Of a stretch of DNA of 64,000 bases, positions 45,231 through 54,045 are shown in pieces. Within the stretch, counting starts at the first letter, position 1. Every line of letters begins with the position of its first letter. The notes below the pieces were generated by a model. It saw only the letters and a program-made list of their open reading frames with translations. It made no database searches and was not told the origin of the DNA. Location: positions 33,088-97,087 of the forward strand of contig WTWZ01000010.1 in NCBI GenBank assembly GCA_009773765.1. The letters run 5' to 3'. Position numbers and translations under genes: made by a program. Source of the DNA: Prolixibacteraceae bacterium. Lineage in GTDB: Bacteria > Bacteroidota > Bacteroidia > Bacteroidales > Prolixibacteraceae.

Positions 45231-45444
45231 AAAATGAAATAATGAGATAAGAAACAGAAATTCAGGCAGATATGGTGCTTAGTACCTGAAAGCTAAACAC
45301 AGCGGACTGTTTAAAAAATATGCACAAAATATCAAATAATGAATTACGTCTCTCAGAATCAGCGCCGTACATTGATTGATTAAATATTCAACACTGTATA
45401 AATATTCAACAGGCTGTTTTATTTTTTTAGAATTGACAGGGGAT

Positions 45445-46440
45445 TTAAAGATAAATTTTTTCAATTTCTTTCCAAACCAAAGCGCTGGCGCCAACAATTG
45501 CAGCGTCGCCTGATTTTAATTTCGATGGAAGGATTTTAATTTTGTTTTTATAGATCGGCAAAAGATGTTCTTCCATCGATTCTTTGGTGGGTTTAAATAT
45601 AAAATCGCCGGCAGCAGTGGGCCCACCAAAAAGGAATATAGCCTCAGGGCTCAGGTAATGTACCGTGTTGGCCAGCGCCAACCCTAACCAAGCCCCGGTT
45701 TTTTGGAATACTTCAATCCCAATTTTATCTCCTTTTTCGGCAGCATCGAAAATCATTTTCGAATCGAGTTCCCGGTATGATTTGTCGGCCAGTAAACTGT
45801 CGTTTGCATTGTGATGGGCCAAAAGTTCAAATGCAGTGCGTTTCATTCCCGATGCGGAGCAATACGCTTCCAGATGCCCTAAAGCAGAGCATCCGCATGG
45901 CCGGCCACCCGGAATAAATGAAGTGTGGCCAATTTCGCCTGCAAAGCCATCACAACCGTAAACCAGTTCTCCGTTTACAACAATACCGCTTCCAATACCG
46001 GTCCCCAGGGTAAACATCACAAAGTTTTTCATCCCTTTGGCGCCGCCGTATATCATTTCGCCAATGGCGGCTGCGTTGGCATCATTAGTTAAAGCAAGCG
46101 CCGGCATTAACGGAAAATAGTTACGAAGCAGCTTAACCAGGTGCACAGCGCCTTTAAAGGAAAGATTAGCGGCATATTCTATATTCCCGGTGTAGTAATT
46201 TCCGTTTGGGGCGCCAATGCCAATTCCAATCACTTCAGCATCTTCATTAATCAGCGTAACTGATTTTATTAACTCGTTAATTGCTGCAGCCAAATCAGCG
46301 ATGTACCTGTCAATATCGCCATGCGAAGGAGTTGGTATGTTGTCTTTCACCATTATATTTCCTGCCTCATCAACAACTCCAATGGCAGTGTTTGTTCCTC
46401 CAATATCAACTCCTATTGTAACTTTTTTCATTTTTAGCAT
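45445..46440 (-). CDS. ROK-family sugar kinase (glucokinase-like)
   Basis: A 331-residue cytoplasmic ROK kinase. The phosphate-binding start VTIGVDIGGTNTAIGVVD, the catalytic base segment LTNDANAAAIGE with Asp, the GTGIGSGIVVNG phosphate-2 loop and the zinc-region motif GGRPCGCSALGHLEAYCS are all present. GEIGHTSF supplies the sugar-binding Glu and His. The family phosphorylates glucose or N-acetylhexosamines with ATP. It is transcribed alone, divergently from yidD. Sugar specificity is not resolved by sequence here. Confidence 0.92.
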   Translation of the reverse strand: MLKMKKVTIGVDIGGTNTAIGVVDEAGNIMVKDNIPTPSHGDIDRYIADLAAAINELIKSVTLINEDAEVIGIGIGAPNGNYYTGNIEYAANLSFKGAVHLVKLLRNYFPLMPALALTNDANAAAIGEMIYGGAKGMKNFVMFTLGTGIGSGIVVNGELVYGCDGFAGEIGHTSFIPGGRPCGCSALGHLEAYCSASGMKRTAFELLAHHNANDSLLADKSYRELDSKMIFDAAEKGDKIGIEVFQKTGAWLGLALANTVHYLSPEAIFLFGGPTAAGDFIFKPTKESMEEHLLPIYKNKIKILPSKLKSGDAAIVGASALVWKEIEKIYL

Positions 46441-46534
46441 AACATTTTTGGCTGTGAGGCTGCAAAATTAAAAATATTATACATTTCGCAGATACCCTAA
46501 GCTATTTATTTAGTTGTAAATTTGCACCCTGGAA

Positions 46535-46828
46535 ATGAATACCATGCAGTGTTTGGCAAAAGCAACATTAAAGTTTCTGGGGTGGGTTTTGCTCATTCCG
46601 GTTTATATTTACAAGTATGCCATTTCACCATTTACGCCTGCTTCGTGCAGGCATGTGCCTACTTGTTCCGGGTACGCAGTTCAGGCAATAAAAATTTATG
46701 GGCCATTTAAAGGTTTTTGGCTTGCAACGCGTCGTATTTCGAAATGTCATCCATGGGGAACGCATGGCTATGACCCTGTTCCCACAAAAGAAAAAAAGGG
46801 TTCAGAAACAATGTGCCAAATCAAATAG
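46535..46828 (+). CDS. yidD: YidD membrane protein insertion efficiency factor
   Basis: A 97-residue YidD protein. The signature VYIYKYAISPFTPASCRHVP, with TCSGYAVQAIKIYG and RISKCHPWGTHGYDPVP, is unmistakable, including the three conserved Cys. YidD helps insertion of membrane proteins together with YidC. The gene normally sits near rnpA/rpmH, but here it heads the metal-transporter genes, with a 75-bp gap to the next one. Confidence 0.94.
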   Translation: MNTMQCLAKATLKFLGWVLLIPVYIYKYAISPFTPASCRHVPTCSGYAVQAIKIYGPFKGFWLATRRISKCHPWGTHGYDPVPTKEKKGSETMCQIK

Positions 46829-46903
46829 TTATTTTGAAACACGAATAGAAAACCAATACCTGCGTTTGATGTTTATATTGCGGACAATTAAAAAAACTAT
46901 CAA

Positions 46904-47776
46904 ATGAGAAAAACAATTCTGCTTTTGGCATTTGCAATTATCATTGGCTCCTGCAATTCAAAAAAAACAAAAATCGGGGAGCCCGAAAATTTTATTACAG
47001 TAAGTATTTTACCTCAAAAAACATTTGTTGAAAAAATCGCAGGTAACGATTTTGTGGTAAATGTATTAATTCCACCGGGCACAAGTCCGGCGGCTTACAC
47101 TTTGCTACCCTCGCAACTTGAGGAAATTTCGAAATCGGTCATTTGGTTTCGCATCGGTTATATTGGTTTCGAGCATTCATGGAAAGATAAAATAGAGCAG
47201 GCAAATGCAAATATGAAAGTGGTTGATTTGTCGGAAGGGCTTGATTTAATTACACAGGGAACCATGCAGCACGGCGGCCATATTCACCCGGTTGGCGTTG
47301 ATCCGCACATTTGGCTTTCGCCCATTTTGGTAAAGCAGATGTCAAAACGCATTTTAGACGAACTTTCAGCGCTGAACCCCGGACAAAGTGCAAAATATAA
47401 AACCAATTACCTTGAATTTGTGAAAGAAATAGACCAGTTGAATTTGGAAATTTCAAATAAACTTAAACCTTTTGAAGGAAGGAAAATTATTGTTTTCCAT
47501 CCCAGTCTTTCTTATTTTGTCCGTGATTACGGGTTATTGCAATTTTCGCTCGAAAGCGGCGGGAAAGAACCAACCCCGCAGCGGATGGCCGAATTGATTG
47601 ACCTGGCTAAAAATGAAAAAATAAAGGTGATTTATATACAGGGAGAACTGGATCGCGACCATGCAAAGGTGTTTGCAGAAGAGGTGGATGGTAAAATTAT
47701 CCAGGTTCGTCCTCTCGATCCGGCATGGGCTGAAAATTTGATGGAAATGGCCAACATTATTGTTGATAATTTTTAA
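46904..47776 (+). CDS. metal ABC transporter substrate-binding lipoprotein (ZnuA-like)
   Basis: A 290-residue cluster A-I metal-binding lipoprotein with lipobox IIGSCNSKK. FITVSILPQKTFVEKIAGN opens the fold, and the family motif VDPHIWLSP supplies a metal-binding His. A short His/Gly loop MQHGGHIHPVG precedes it, which is smaller than typical ZnuA loops. The remaining ligands are in FHPSLSYFVRDYG and the C-terminal Asp/Glu region. Zn or Mn cannot be decided by eye. The ATPase gene overlaps its last base. Confidence 0.9.
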   Translation: MRKTILLLAFAIIIGSCNSKKTKIGEPENFITVSILPQKTFVEKIAGNDFVVNVLIPPGTSPAAYTLLPSQLEEISKSVIWFRIGYIGFEHSWKDKIEQANANMKVVDLSEGLDLITQGTMQHGGHIHPVGVDPHIWLSPILVKQMSKRILDELSALNPGQSAKYKTNYLEFVKEIDQLNLEISNKLKPFEGRKIIVFHPSLSYFVRDYGLLQFSLESGGKEPTPQRMAELIDLAKNEKIKVIYIQGELDRDHAKVFAEEVDGKIIQVRPLDPAWAENLMEMANIIVDNF

Positions 47777-48522
47777 TGGATGCTTTGATTAAAATAGTAA
47801 ACCTGACGGTAGGATATGATAAAACCCCTGTATTGAAAGGTGTAAACCTTGAAATTTTTGACAATGATTTCCTAGGTGTAATTGGCCCCAACGGAGGTGG
47901 CAAAACAACCTTGCTCAAAGCAATTTTAGGATTATTAAAACCTTTTGAAGGTAAAATTGAATTCAGAAATGATATACAGGGAAAGAAAAAACCCATAGGT
48001 TATCTCCCACAGGTTAGGCATATCGACCGCAAATTCCCGATAACGGTTTTCGATGTGGTTAAATCGGGTTTAATGATGTTAAATGGTTCAAAATCCTCGG
48101 TTTCTGTAAAACAAAGAGTGAATGATTTGTTGAACGAGATGGGTATTTTTGAAATTAAGGACAAAGCCATTGGTGAGCTTTCGGGAGGACAAATGCAGCG
48201 TGTTTATTTGTGCCGGGCCTTAATCAGTAATCCTAAAATTTTAATTCTCGATGAACCCGATACTTTTGTTGATAACCGTTTTGAAGGAGAGTTGTACGAA
48301 AAACTCAGGATATTAAATCAGGACATTGCAATTATCCTGGTTTCGCACGATATGGGAACCATTGTAAAATATGTAAAAACCATTGCCTGTGTGAATGAAA
48401 AACTGCATTACCACTCGAGCAACCAGATTACACAGAAAGATTTGGATGAATATAACTGTCCGATTCAAATTATAAAGTATGGCGAGGTTCCACACATTTT
48501 TTTAAAACATCACCATAAATGA
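47776..48522 (+). CDS. metal ABC transporter ATP-binding protein (ZnuC-like)
   Basis: A 248-residue ABC ATPase with Walker A GPNGGGKTTL, signature LSGGQMQRVYLC, Walker B KILILDEPDTFVD and switch VSHDMGT. Its start overlaps the stop of the binding-protein gene by one base and its end overlaps the permease start by four, so the three genes are tightly coupled. It energises metal uptake together with the permease downstream. Confidence 0.94.
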   Translation: MDALIKIVNLTVGYDKTPVLKGVNLEIFDNDFLGVIGPNGGGKTTLLKAILGLLKPFEGKIEFRNDIQGKKKPIGYLPQVRHIDRKFPITVFDVVKSGLMMLNGSKSSVSVKQRVNDLLNEMGIFEIKDKAIGELSGGQMQRVYLCRALISNPKILILDEPDTFVDNRFEGELYEKLRILNQDIAIILVSHDMGTIVKYVKTIACVNEKLHYHSSNQITQKDLDEYNCPIQIIKYGEVPHIFLKHHHK

Positions 48523-49328
48523 GTACGGTAATCGAACTTTTTAAATACGATTTTTTTCTCAAAGCATTTGTTGCAGCGGTTTTTGCCAGTATTTCGTGTG
48601 GAATAATCGGCGGATATATTGTTTCGAGGCGCATTGTTTTTATCAGCGGCGGAATAACGCATGCTTCGTTTGGCGGTATTGGCCTGGCTTTTTTTCTCGG
48701 ATTTAACCCAATTTTAGGAGCAGTAATATTTGCCATTTTCTCAGCGTTGGGAATTCAGTTTTTTACCAAAGTGGCCGAAATCCGTGAAGACTCTTCAATT
48801 GCTATCTGGTGGTCGCTGGGAATGGCGCTGGGAATTATATTTGTTTTTCTTACTCCGGGCTACACGCCCAATTTAATGAGTTATCTTTTTGGCAATATAC
48901 TTACTGTAAGTGTTTTGGAGCTTTGGTTTATGTTCGCGTTAAACGTGGTGATTATTTCATTTTTTGCCATTTTTTTCAATGAAATACTGTACATCGCATT
49001 CGATGAGGAATTTGCAAAAACGGCAGGATTACCAGTTGGGTTCTTCAATTATTTAATCATGTCGATAATTGCGTTAACGGTAGTTTTAAATATCAGGGTA
49101 GTTGGTATCATTCTTATTTTGTCGCTGCTTACCGTTCCGCAGGCAACAGCCAATTTATTTACAAACAATTTTAGAAAGCTGCTGATTTTATCGTCGGTGT
49201 TTGCCTTTGCCGGGGCAATTTCGGGTTTGTTTATTTCGTATTTTCTCGACATTCCATCGGGGGCAGCTATTATTTTTACCCTCGTTTTAATGTTTGGTAT
49301 CTTGCGGTTAATGAAAGTATTTATCTAA
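48519..49328 (+). CDS. metal ABC transporter permease (ZnuB-like)
   Basis: A 269-residue ABC-3 family permease with about eight helices. GGYIVSRRIVFISGGITHASFGGIGLAFFLGFNP and LLTVPQATANLF are typical of zinc/manganese permeases. It forms the membrane channel for the ATPase and binding protein encoded before it. The stop TAA shares bases with the ATG of the next small gene (TAATG), which makes coupled translation likely. Confidence 0.93.
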   Translation: MSTVIELFKYDFFLKAFVAAVFASISCGIIGGYIVSRRIVFISGGITHASFGGIGLAFFLGFNPILGAVIFAIFSALGIQFFTKVAEIREDSSIAIWWSLGMALGIIFVFLTPGYTPNLMSYLFGNILTVSVLELWFMFALNVVIISFFAIFFNEILYIAFDEEFAKTAGLPVGFFNYLIMSIIALTVVLNIRVVGIILILSLLTVPQATANLFTNNFRKLLILSSVFAFAGAISGLFISYFLDIPSGAAIIFTLVLMFGILRLMKVFI

Positions 49329-49507
49329 TGATTTCACCACGGAAAGAAAAAATTTATTCCTGTCAGCCGTGTGGTTTTCAGTTTTCAAGTTTCGATGTAC
49401 CGCGCATCTGCAGCAACTGTTTTGCCTGCACCGGTTGCGAAATTTATGTTTGCCCGTCGTGCAGGGAAGAAGTTGTAATAACCCCACCTGCAACATCTAA
49501 TTTGTAA
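49328..49507 (+). CDS. small CxxC-rich protein coupled to the metal transporter
   Basis: A 59-residue protein that starts in a TAATG overlap with the permease stop. It has eight cysteines arranged as four CxxC pairs: Cys12/15, Cys28/31, Cys34/37 and Cys42/45, in a frame reading SCQPCGF, ICSNCFACTGC and VCPSCREE. This is a zinc-ribbon-like or double-knuckle arrangement, likely to bind one or two metal ions. No family was recognised. Location at the end of a metal-uptake operon suggests a metal sensor, store or chaperone; this is inference. No signal peptide, so cytoplasmic. Confidence 0.72.
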   Translation: MISPRKEKIYSCQPCGFQFSSFDVPRICSNCFACTGCEIYVCPSCREEVVITPPATSNL

Positions 49508-49642
49508 TTTACATATTATCAGTACCGACCGTTTTTCGAAATTGTTTTTTATGGCTTTTATAAACATGCCACAAATCAGTGCTATCAGAAATGAAGTTTT
49601 TTATGGGGAAGTACTTCCTGCGCAGGTTTGCAACTTTGAAAT

Positions 49643-50710
49643 TTACTCTCTTTCCACAGTTCTGGTTGGAAATGAAAATGCAAGCAAGCGCGAGTCGAAA
49701 CTGACTTCGGTAACTTTACCTTCTTTGTTGGTTTCGTAATTTAACTTTTCGCTCGATAGGTTTGCCACAAATGTAAGTCCGGCTTTTGTAATTTTACTGA
49801 AATTCAGCTTTTCAAAACCGGTTTTTTCCTTAACAACATCCACTAGCAATCGTTCTTCAAGAACCGGCTCATTATAAATGGGACGCGCCAATTTAACAGG
49901 CACTAATTCTGCTTCAGGCAACTGGACAGAAAAAGATGCAGTTATTGTTTTCAGCGGTACGGGTATTGCTTCATCCATTCTCCGTAAGGCAAAATCATCG
50001 TTAAGCAGCCTTCCCTGCGGGTTTTCGCGGATGATTTTCGTTTGGGTTGGCTTAATCCCTTTCTTTTTAACAGTAGGGGTTACCGGTTCTTCTTTAACCG
50101 TTTCTGGTACTTCCTGATTTTCGGTTTTTACAGGCGCATCCTTTACAACCTGCAAATTTTCTGATTTTCCGGTTTCCGGTTCAATGGTTACCAACTGATT
50201 TTCAGGATTTGGATTATTTGAAGTATTTTCAATAAAAAAATAAACAGTTAGCGCAACAATTAGAACTGCTGCCACACGCGAGGTCCAAAGTAAAACTGTT
50301 CTTCCGGTAGACCGGCGGTAAAGTTCGTTTTTCCTGCCGAAAACAATGGTTTGGTCAGGCCGAAGTTTTGTTTTATTGAAAAGTTCAACCTCTTTTTGTT
50401 TTTCTGGATGAGTGTAAAGATAGTTTTCAAATTCAGTTTTTTCAGAAGCAGAAATTTCTCCTTCCAGACTGGCAATTGCTGCCTGGTTAAATTCGTTCTC
50501 AGCATCGAATTTTTCTTTAAAAAGAAGTTCTTTTTTATTGAAAGTAATTTCTTCGTGCCCGATTGAAACAGTTTCAAACAGCGATAATTCTTCTTTCAGG
50601 TCGGGATTCTGCTGAAGAAATTCAATAAAATCGTCAACCATTTTTTCATCGAGATTTCCTTCGAGGTAATCGATAAAAAACGGTTCGTAATTATTTCTGC
50701 TAATTTTCAT
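49643..50710 (-). CDS. anti-sigma-factor-like single-pass membrane protein
   Basis: A 355-residue protein with a soluble N-terminal part, one membrane helix near residues 137-162 (RVAAVLIVALTVYFFIE) and an extracytoplasmic part rich in Pro/Glu/Lys (~165-230). The N-terminus MKISRNNYEPFFIDYLEGNL and ISASEKTEFENYLYTHPE resemble the zinc-less anti-sigma domains used by Bacteroidota ECF systems. It lies 50 bp downstream of an ECF sigma gene, in the usual order, so I infer it controls that factor. No peptidase site is seen. Confidence 0.6.
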   Translation of the reverse strand: MKISRNNYEPFFIDYLEGNLDEKMVDDFIEFLQQNPDLKEELSLFETVSIGHEEITFNKKELLFKEKFDAENEFNQAAIASLEGEISASEKTEFENYLYTHPEKQKEVELFNKTKLRPDQTIVFGRKNELYRRSTGRTVLLWTSRVAAVLIVALTVYFFIENTSNNPNPENQLVTIEPETGKSENLQVVKDAPVKTENQEVPETVKEEPVTPTVKKKGIKPTQTKIIRENPQGRLLNDDFALRRMDEAIPVPLKTITASFSVQLPEAELVPVKLARPIYNEPVLEERLLVDVVKEKTGFEKLNFSKITKAGLTFVANLSSEKLNYETNKEGKVTEVSFDSRLLAFSFPTRTVERE

Positions 50711-50730
50711 CTCTTCTTCTTCTTCTTTCT

Positions 50731-50747
50731 CCCCTCCTTCGGAGGGG
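50731..50747. repeat. GC-rich hairpin between sigma and anti-sigma genes
   Basis: CCCCTCC-TTC-GGAGGGG, followed by TTGGGGGAGGCC. The same build, a C/T-rich arm with a TTC or TTT loop, recurs at 9396-9410 and 51365-51381. It looks like a dispersed Bacteroidota intergenic hairpin rather than a gene-specific signal. Confidence 0.5.
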
Positions 50748-50760
50748 TTGGGGGAGGCCT

Positions 50761-51246
50761 TTAAACCACCGCCTCCATTCTTCCAATATACTTTTTCAAA
50801 AACACCCTCGCCCTGAAAATGTAAACTTTCACCTGCGATTCGTTTAAATTTGCCATTTCGCCAATTTCTTCATACGAGTATCCTTCGTAATCGCGGAGCA
50901 GCAAAACCATACGTTGCACTTCGGGCAGCCGGCCTACAGCTTCTTTTAAAACTTCGCCCAAATCAGAATAATTGTTTTCATGGCTTTGTTCAGACAGTTT
51001 AAGTTCTTCAGAATAGGCCGATCTTTTGTCTTTGCGGATAATGTCGATCATTGTATGATAAGCAGTTGTAAACAGGTACGATTTCACTTTTTCGAAACTC
51101 ACGTTTTCGTGGTTTTTCCAGAGTTTTTCGTAACTGTCCTGCACAATGTCCTCAGCTTTGTGAATATCCCTGATACTCTTTAAAATAAACCGGTACACCC
51201 GGTCAGAAAAAAGTTCGACCGACTTGTTATATTCGTTTACTGTCAT
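50761..51246 (-). CDS. ECF-type RNA polymerase sigma factor
   Basis: A 161-residue sigma-70 family factor of the extracytoplasmic function group. Region 2 holds DIHKAEDIVQDSYEKLW, used for core binding and -10 recognition, and region 4 holds YSYEEIGEMANLNESQVKVY followed by a basic helix. The anti-sigma-like gene follows 50 bp downstream and probably regulates its release. Targets are unknown; no matching autoregulated promoter was identified. Confidence 0.92.
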   Translation of the reverse strand: MTVNEYNKSVELFSDRVYRFILKSIRDIHKAEDIVQDSYEKLWKNHENVSFEKVKSYLFTTAYHTMIDIIRKDKRSAYSEELKLSEQSHENNYSDLGEVLKEAVGRLPEVQRMVLLLRDYEGYSYEEIGEMANLNESQVKVYIFRARVFLKKYIGRMEAVV

Positions 51247-51364
51247 TCGTTTTCTGAGCGCTTTTCACTGAATATGACGATTATGTTTTCAGTATGTTAC
51301 AGGCGTATGCAAAAAAAGCCCCGGTTCCCCGAAGCTTTATAGTTTTTGATATGATTTCATTTCT

Positions 51365-51381
51365 CCTCTCCTTTGGAGAGG
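51365..51381 (-). terminator. hairpin downstream of the aminotransferase gene
   Basis: CCTCTCC-TTT-GGAGAGG gives a 7-bp stem 17 bp past the stop of the aminotransferase gene. There is no long T-tract on the minus strand, so it may be a processing or dispersed hairpin as much as a true terminator. Confidence 0.4.
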
Positions 51382-51398
51382 CCGGGAGAGGCTTCTTC

Positions 51399-52415
51399 TT
51401 ACAATACCGTAACCCACCCGTATTTATCCGGCTCGTCGCCATACTGAATTGCTTTCAGTTTATTGTAAAGCTTTTCGCTGATTGGGCCGGGTTTGCCGTC
51501 TTTCGAAAATATATACGAAATGTTGTTGTCGTAATCATCAATTTTGCTAATCGGGCTGATAACCGCGGCTGTTCCGCAGGCGCCGGTTTCTTCGAAAGTG
51601 GCCAGTTCTTCCACCGGAACCTGACGGCGTTCCACTTTCATCCCCATTTCTTCGGCCAAAACCATCAGGCTTTTATTGGTGATTGATGGTAAAATCGATT
51701 CTGATTTTGGTGTGACATAAGTATTGTTTTTAATTCCGAAAAAATTGGCAGCGCCACATTCGTCGATGTATTTTTTTTCTTTGGCATCGAGATAAAAAAT
51801 GTTTGAATAACCCATTTGATGCGCTTTTTCACCGGCAACGAGGCTTGCAGCATAATTTCCGCCAACTTTGTATTTTCCCATTCCGAGCGGCGCCGAGCGG
51901 TCGAACTGACGCATAATAACAAATGGCGTTGTTTGAAATCCTCCCTTAAAATACGGGCCAACCGGGGTAACAAAAAGTATAAACATGTATTCTTTGGCGG
52001 GTTTTACGCCAACTTCGGCGCCTGTTCCGAACAGAAACGGACGAATATAAAGCGATGCCCCCGACTCGTAAGGCGGAACAAAGCGTTCGTTCAGTTTAAC
52101 GGCTTTTATACAAGCCTCTTTAAACGTTTCTATCGGCAAACGCGCCATCAAAGTTCCATCACTTGAATCCTGCATACGAAGGGCGTTGTCTTCCATACGA
52201 AAAATCCGGATTTTGCCGTCCTTTCCCCTGAAAGCTTTTAGTCCTTCAAACGATTCCTGTCCGTAATGCAAAGCGGTTGAGGCAATGTGCATCGGGAAAT
52301 ATTCGCTGTCGCTCACTTCCAGTTCGCCCCACACGCCATTTTTATAGTTACACCTGATGTTGTAATCGGTTTTTATGTACCCGAATTCAAGGTTGTTCCA
52401 GTCGATGTTTTCCAT
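51399..52415 (-). CDS. ilvE: branched-chain amino acid aminotransferase
   Basis: A 338-residue fold-type IV PLP enzyme; I start at ATG 52415 (MENIDWNNLEFGY) rather than 52466. FEGLKAFRGKDGKIRIFR, the PLP-lysine segment GKYKVGGNYAASL, the phosphate loop EETGACGTAAVISPI and the C-terminal YGDEPDKYGWVTVL are BCAT (IlvE type II) features. It transfers the amino group between Leu/Ile/Val and 2-oxoglutarate in the cytoplasm. The gene is transcribed alone. Confidence 0.93.
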   Translation of the reverse strand: MENIDWNNLEFGYIKTDYNIRCNYKNGVWGELEVSDSEYFPMHIASTALHYGQESFEGLKAFRGKDGKIRIFRMEDNALRMQDSSDGTLMARLPIETFKEACIKAVKLNERFVPPYESGASLYIRPFLFGTGAEVGVKPAKEYMFILFVTPVGPYFKGGFQTTPFVIMRQFDRSAPLGMGKYKVGGNYAASLVAGEKAHQMGYSNIFYLDAKEKKYIDECGAANFFGIKNNTYVTPKSESILPSITNKSLMVLAEEMGMKVERRQVPVEELATFEETGACGTAAVISPISKIDDYDNNISYIFSKDGKPGPISEKLYNKLKAIQYGDEPDKYGWVTVL

Positions 52416-52525
52416 TTGTTGAATTTTAAAGTGATTGGATTTTGCGAAAATTGCTGCTTCATCCAAACTGTCGGCAAATTACGAAAATTTTACGTTTTAC
52501 AAGTAAGACAATTGTCAGGGAAACA

Positions 52526-53329
52526 TTATGAGGGGCTTTTAATCTGTAAAAAATACCCGTTGTGTTTTCTGATATTCAAAACCGAATCATCCTGAAACAT
52601 CAGATACTGTCCTTTTATTCCGGTTAAAATACCCTTAATTTTCGGGGTTTTATCGAACCCGATGCTTTTAATATTTTTTGGGAATGAAAGTACCGGGTAA
52701 TCAATTTCAATGACTTCGTTATTGTGTTCAAAATATTTTTTCAATTCTGATGGCAGCAGTTGGTAAACCTTTTGTTTTTCGTCTAAAAGACTGATATTTT
52801 GAGCGACTTCGTTTTTCAACATTGCCCGCCAGTCGGTTTTATCGGTAAAATATTTTTTCAGGAAAACTTCAATTACACCTGCGATGTGCCGGTTGGGAGT
52901 TGTGGCCAGTTTAATGGCTGAACTTGCACCCTGGTCGATCCAGCGGGTTGGCACCTGGTGATAGCGGGTAACGCCCACTTTTACATCTCCGGAAACCGCA
53001 AGATAAACATGGTGGTCGATGAGGTCGTGTTTTTGGGCCCATTCCATATCGCGGGCAAATCCGAGGTGTGCTTTGGAAAGTTCGGGCCTCAACACCGACT
53101 CGCTGGCTTCGGGCGCGGTTTGCAAACAGTTGTAGCAAAATCCCTGGCTGAATGATGTTTTTGTTTGCTTTCCACACGAAATACAGTTGATTTGCCCGGT
53201 GAAATTCATCGATATTTCCTTGCCAATCAAATCGTTCATCACAATTTCGTTTTGGCCCACTTGTAAAAAGTAGTTTACAGGAGTTGCATATTCCGCCCGC
53301 ATTTTAACGATGTTGCCTTCTATTTGCAT
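52526..53329 (-). CDS. DUF2797 protein with zinc ribbon
   Basis: A 267-residue cytoplasmic protein of the DUF2797 family. It has a C-terminal-half zinc ribbon earlier in the chain, CISCGK...CYNC (CxxC and CxxC separated by ~13 residues), and the following segment VYLAVSGDVKVGVTRYHQVP, which resembles a GIY-YIG-like nuclease core. Function is not established; a nucleic-acid role is an inference from fold. The gene is transcribed between other unrelated minus-strand genes. Confidence 0.8.
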   Translation of the reverse strand: MQIEGNIVKMRAEYATPVNYFLQVGQNEIVMNDLIGKEISMNFTGQINCISCGKQTKTSFSQGFCYNCLQTAPEASESVLRPELSKAHLGFARDMEWAQKHDLIDHHVYLAVSGDVKVGVTRYHQVPTRWIDQGASSAIKLATTPNRHIAGVIEVFLKKYFTDKTDWRAMLKNEVAQNISLLDEKQKVYQLLPSELKKYFEHNNEVIEIDYPVLSFPKNIKSIGFDKTPKIKGILTGIKGQYLMFQDDSVLNIRKHNGYFLQIKSPS

Positions 53330-53446
53330 AAATTTTTGTTTGATATTTTAAACAGGGGAAAAGTACAAAAGTTTTTTACCGAATAAGGCAAAATGAGGAC
53401 TCAACAACGATTTGATTTTTTATCTGTGAGAATATGGCCAGAAAAC

Positions 53447-53932
53447 TCAAGCTACCTCGCCAACGACCACCACATAATTTTTGCCGTATTTTTTGGCACA
53501 TTTCGGGCAGGTGGTGTACCACATGTATTCCTTTTTCATCGACAATCCTTTGTTTTTGGCTTTGATTTCGAAGTCTTTCATCCATTTTCCTGTATCCTGA
53601 AAAGGGCCTTCGTAAACTTTGCTGTAAAATTTCCCGCTTAAAGTAACGTTTTCAGCATCAGGTATTTCCTTATCAACTGCCAGGTAAATATCCATATTCC
53701 ATTTCGAGGTGTGGTCCGACAAACCAAGATAATCAGGCATGGTTGCACCGGCTTTGGTTAGTTTTTCATCGAGCCGTTTCATAACCCCGCCAAAATTCAA
53801 AGGCATGTAAAACAGTGTAAAAACCTTGTCTTTGATAAATTTTTTGTTTGCCCATTCAAAGGATTTATCATCCCATGGAATCGGGTCAAATTTGGGGCAA
53901 CATTCGGGTTTCTGTTCAGATTGAGATTTCAT
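53447..53932 (-). CDS. conserved hypothetical protein, ECCPxFDP family
   Basis: A 161-residue soluble protein starting at ATG 53932 (MKSQSEQKPECCPKFD); an upstream start at 53953 lacks support. The motifs CCPKFDPIPWD, LFYMPLNFGGVMKRLDEK, SDHTSKWNMDIYLAVDKEI and YTTCPKCAKKYGKNYV are strongly conserved in related bacterial and archaeal proteins I recall, sometimes labelled hydrolase or GyrI-like. The four cysteines may bind zinc. No reaction is known to me. Transcribed alone. Confidence 0.6.
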   Translation of the reverse strand: MKSQSEQKPECCPKFDPIPWDDKSFEWANKKFIKDKVFTLFYMPLNFGGVMKRLDEKLTKAGATMPDYLGLSDHTSKWNMDIYLAVDKEIPDAENVTLSGKFYSKVYEGPFQDTGKWMKDFEIKAKNKGLSMKKEYMWYTTCPKCAKKYGKNYVVVVGEVA

Positions 53933-54045
53933 GATATTCAAGTTAAAGTTCAAACATTTTTTATAACCGAAATGTGTACGTGTATTTTAACAGAATTGTT
54001 CGACCTGATGAGCGGGGAACGGAAAAGTCTTCTATTATTTAATTT

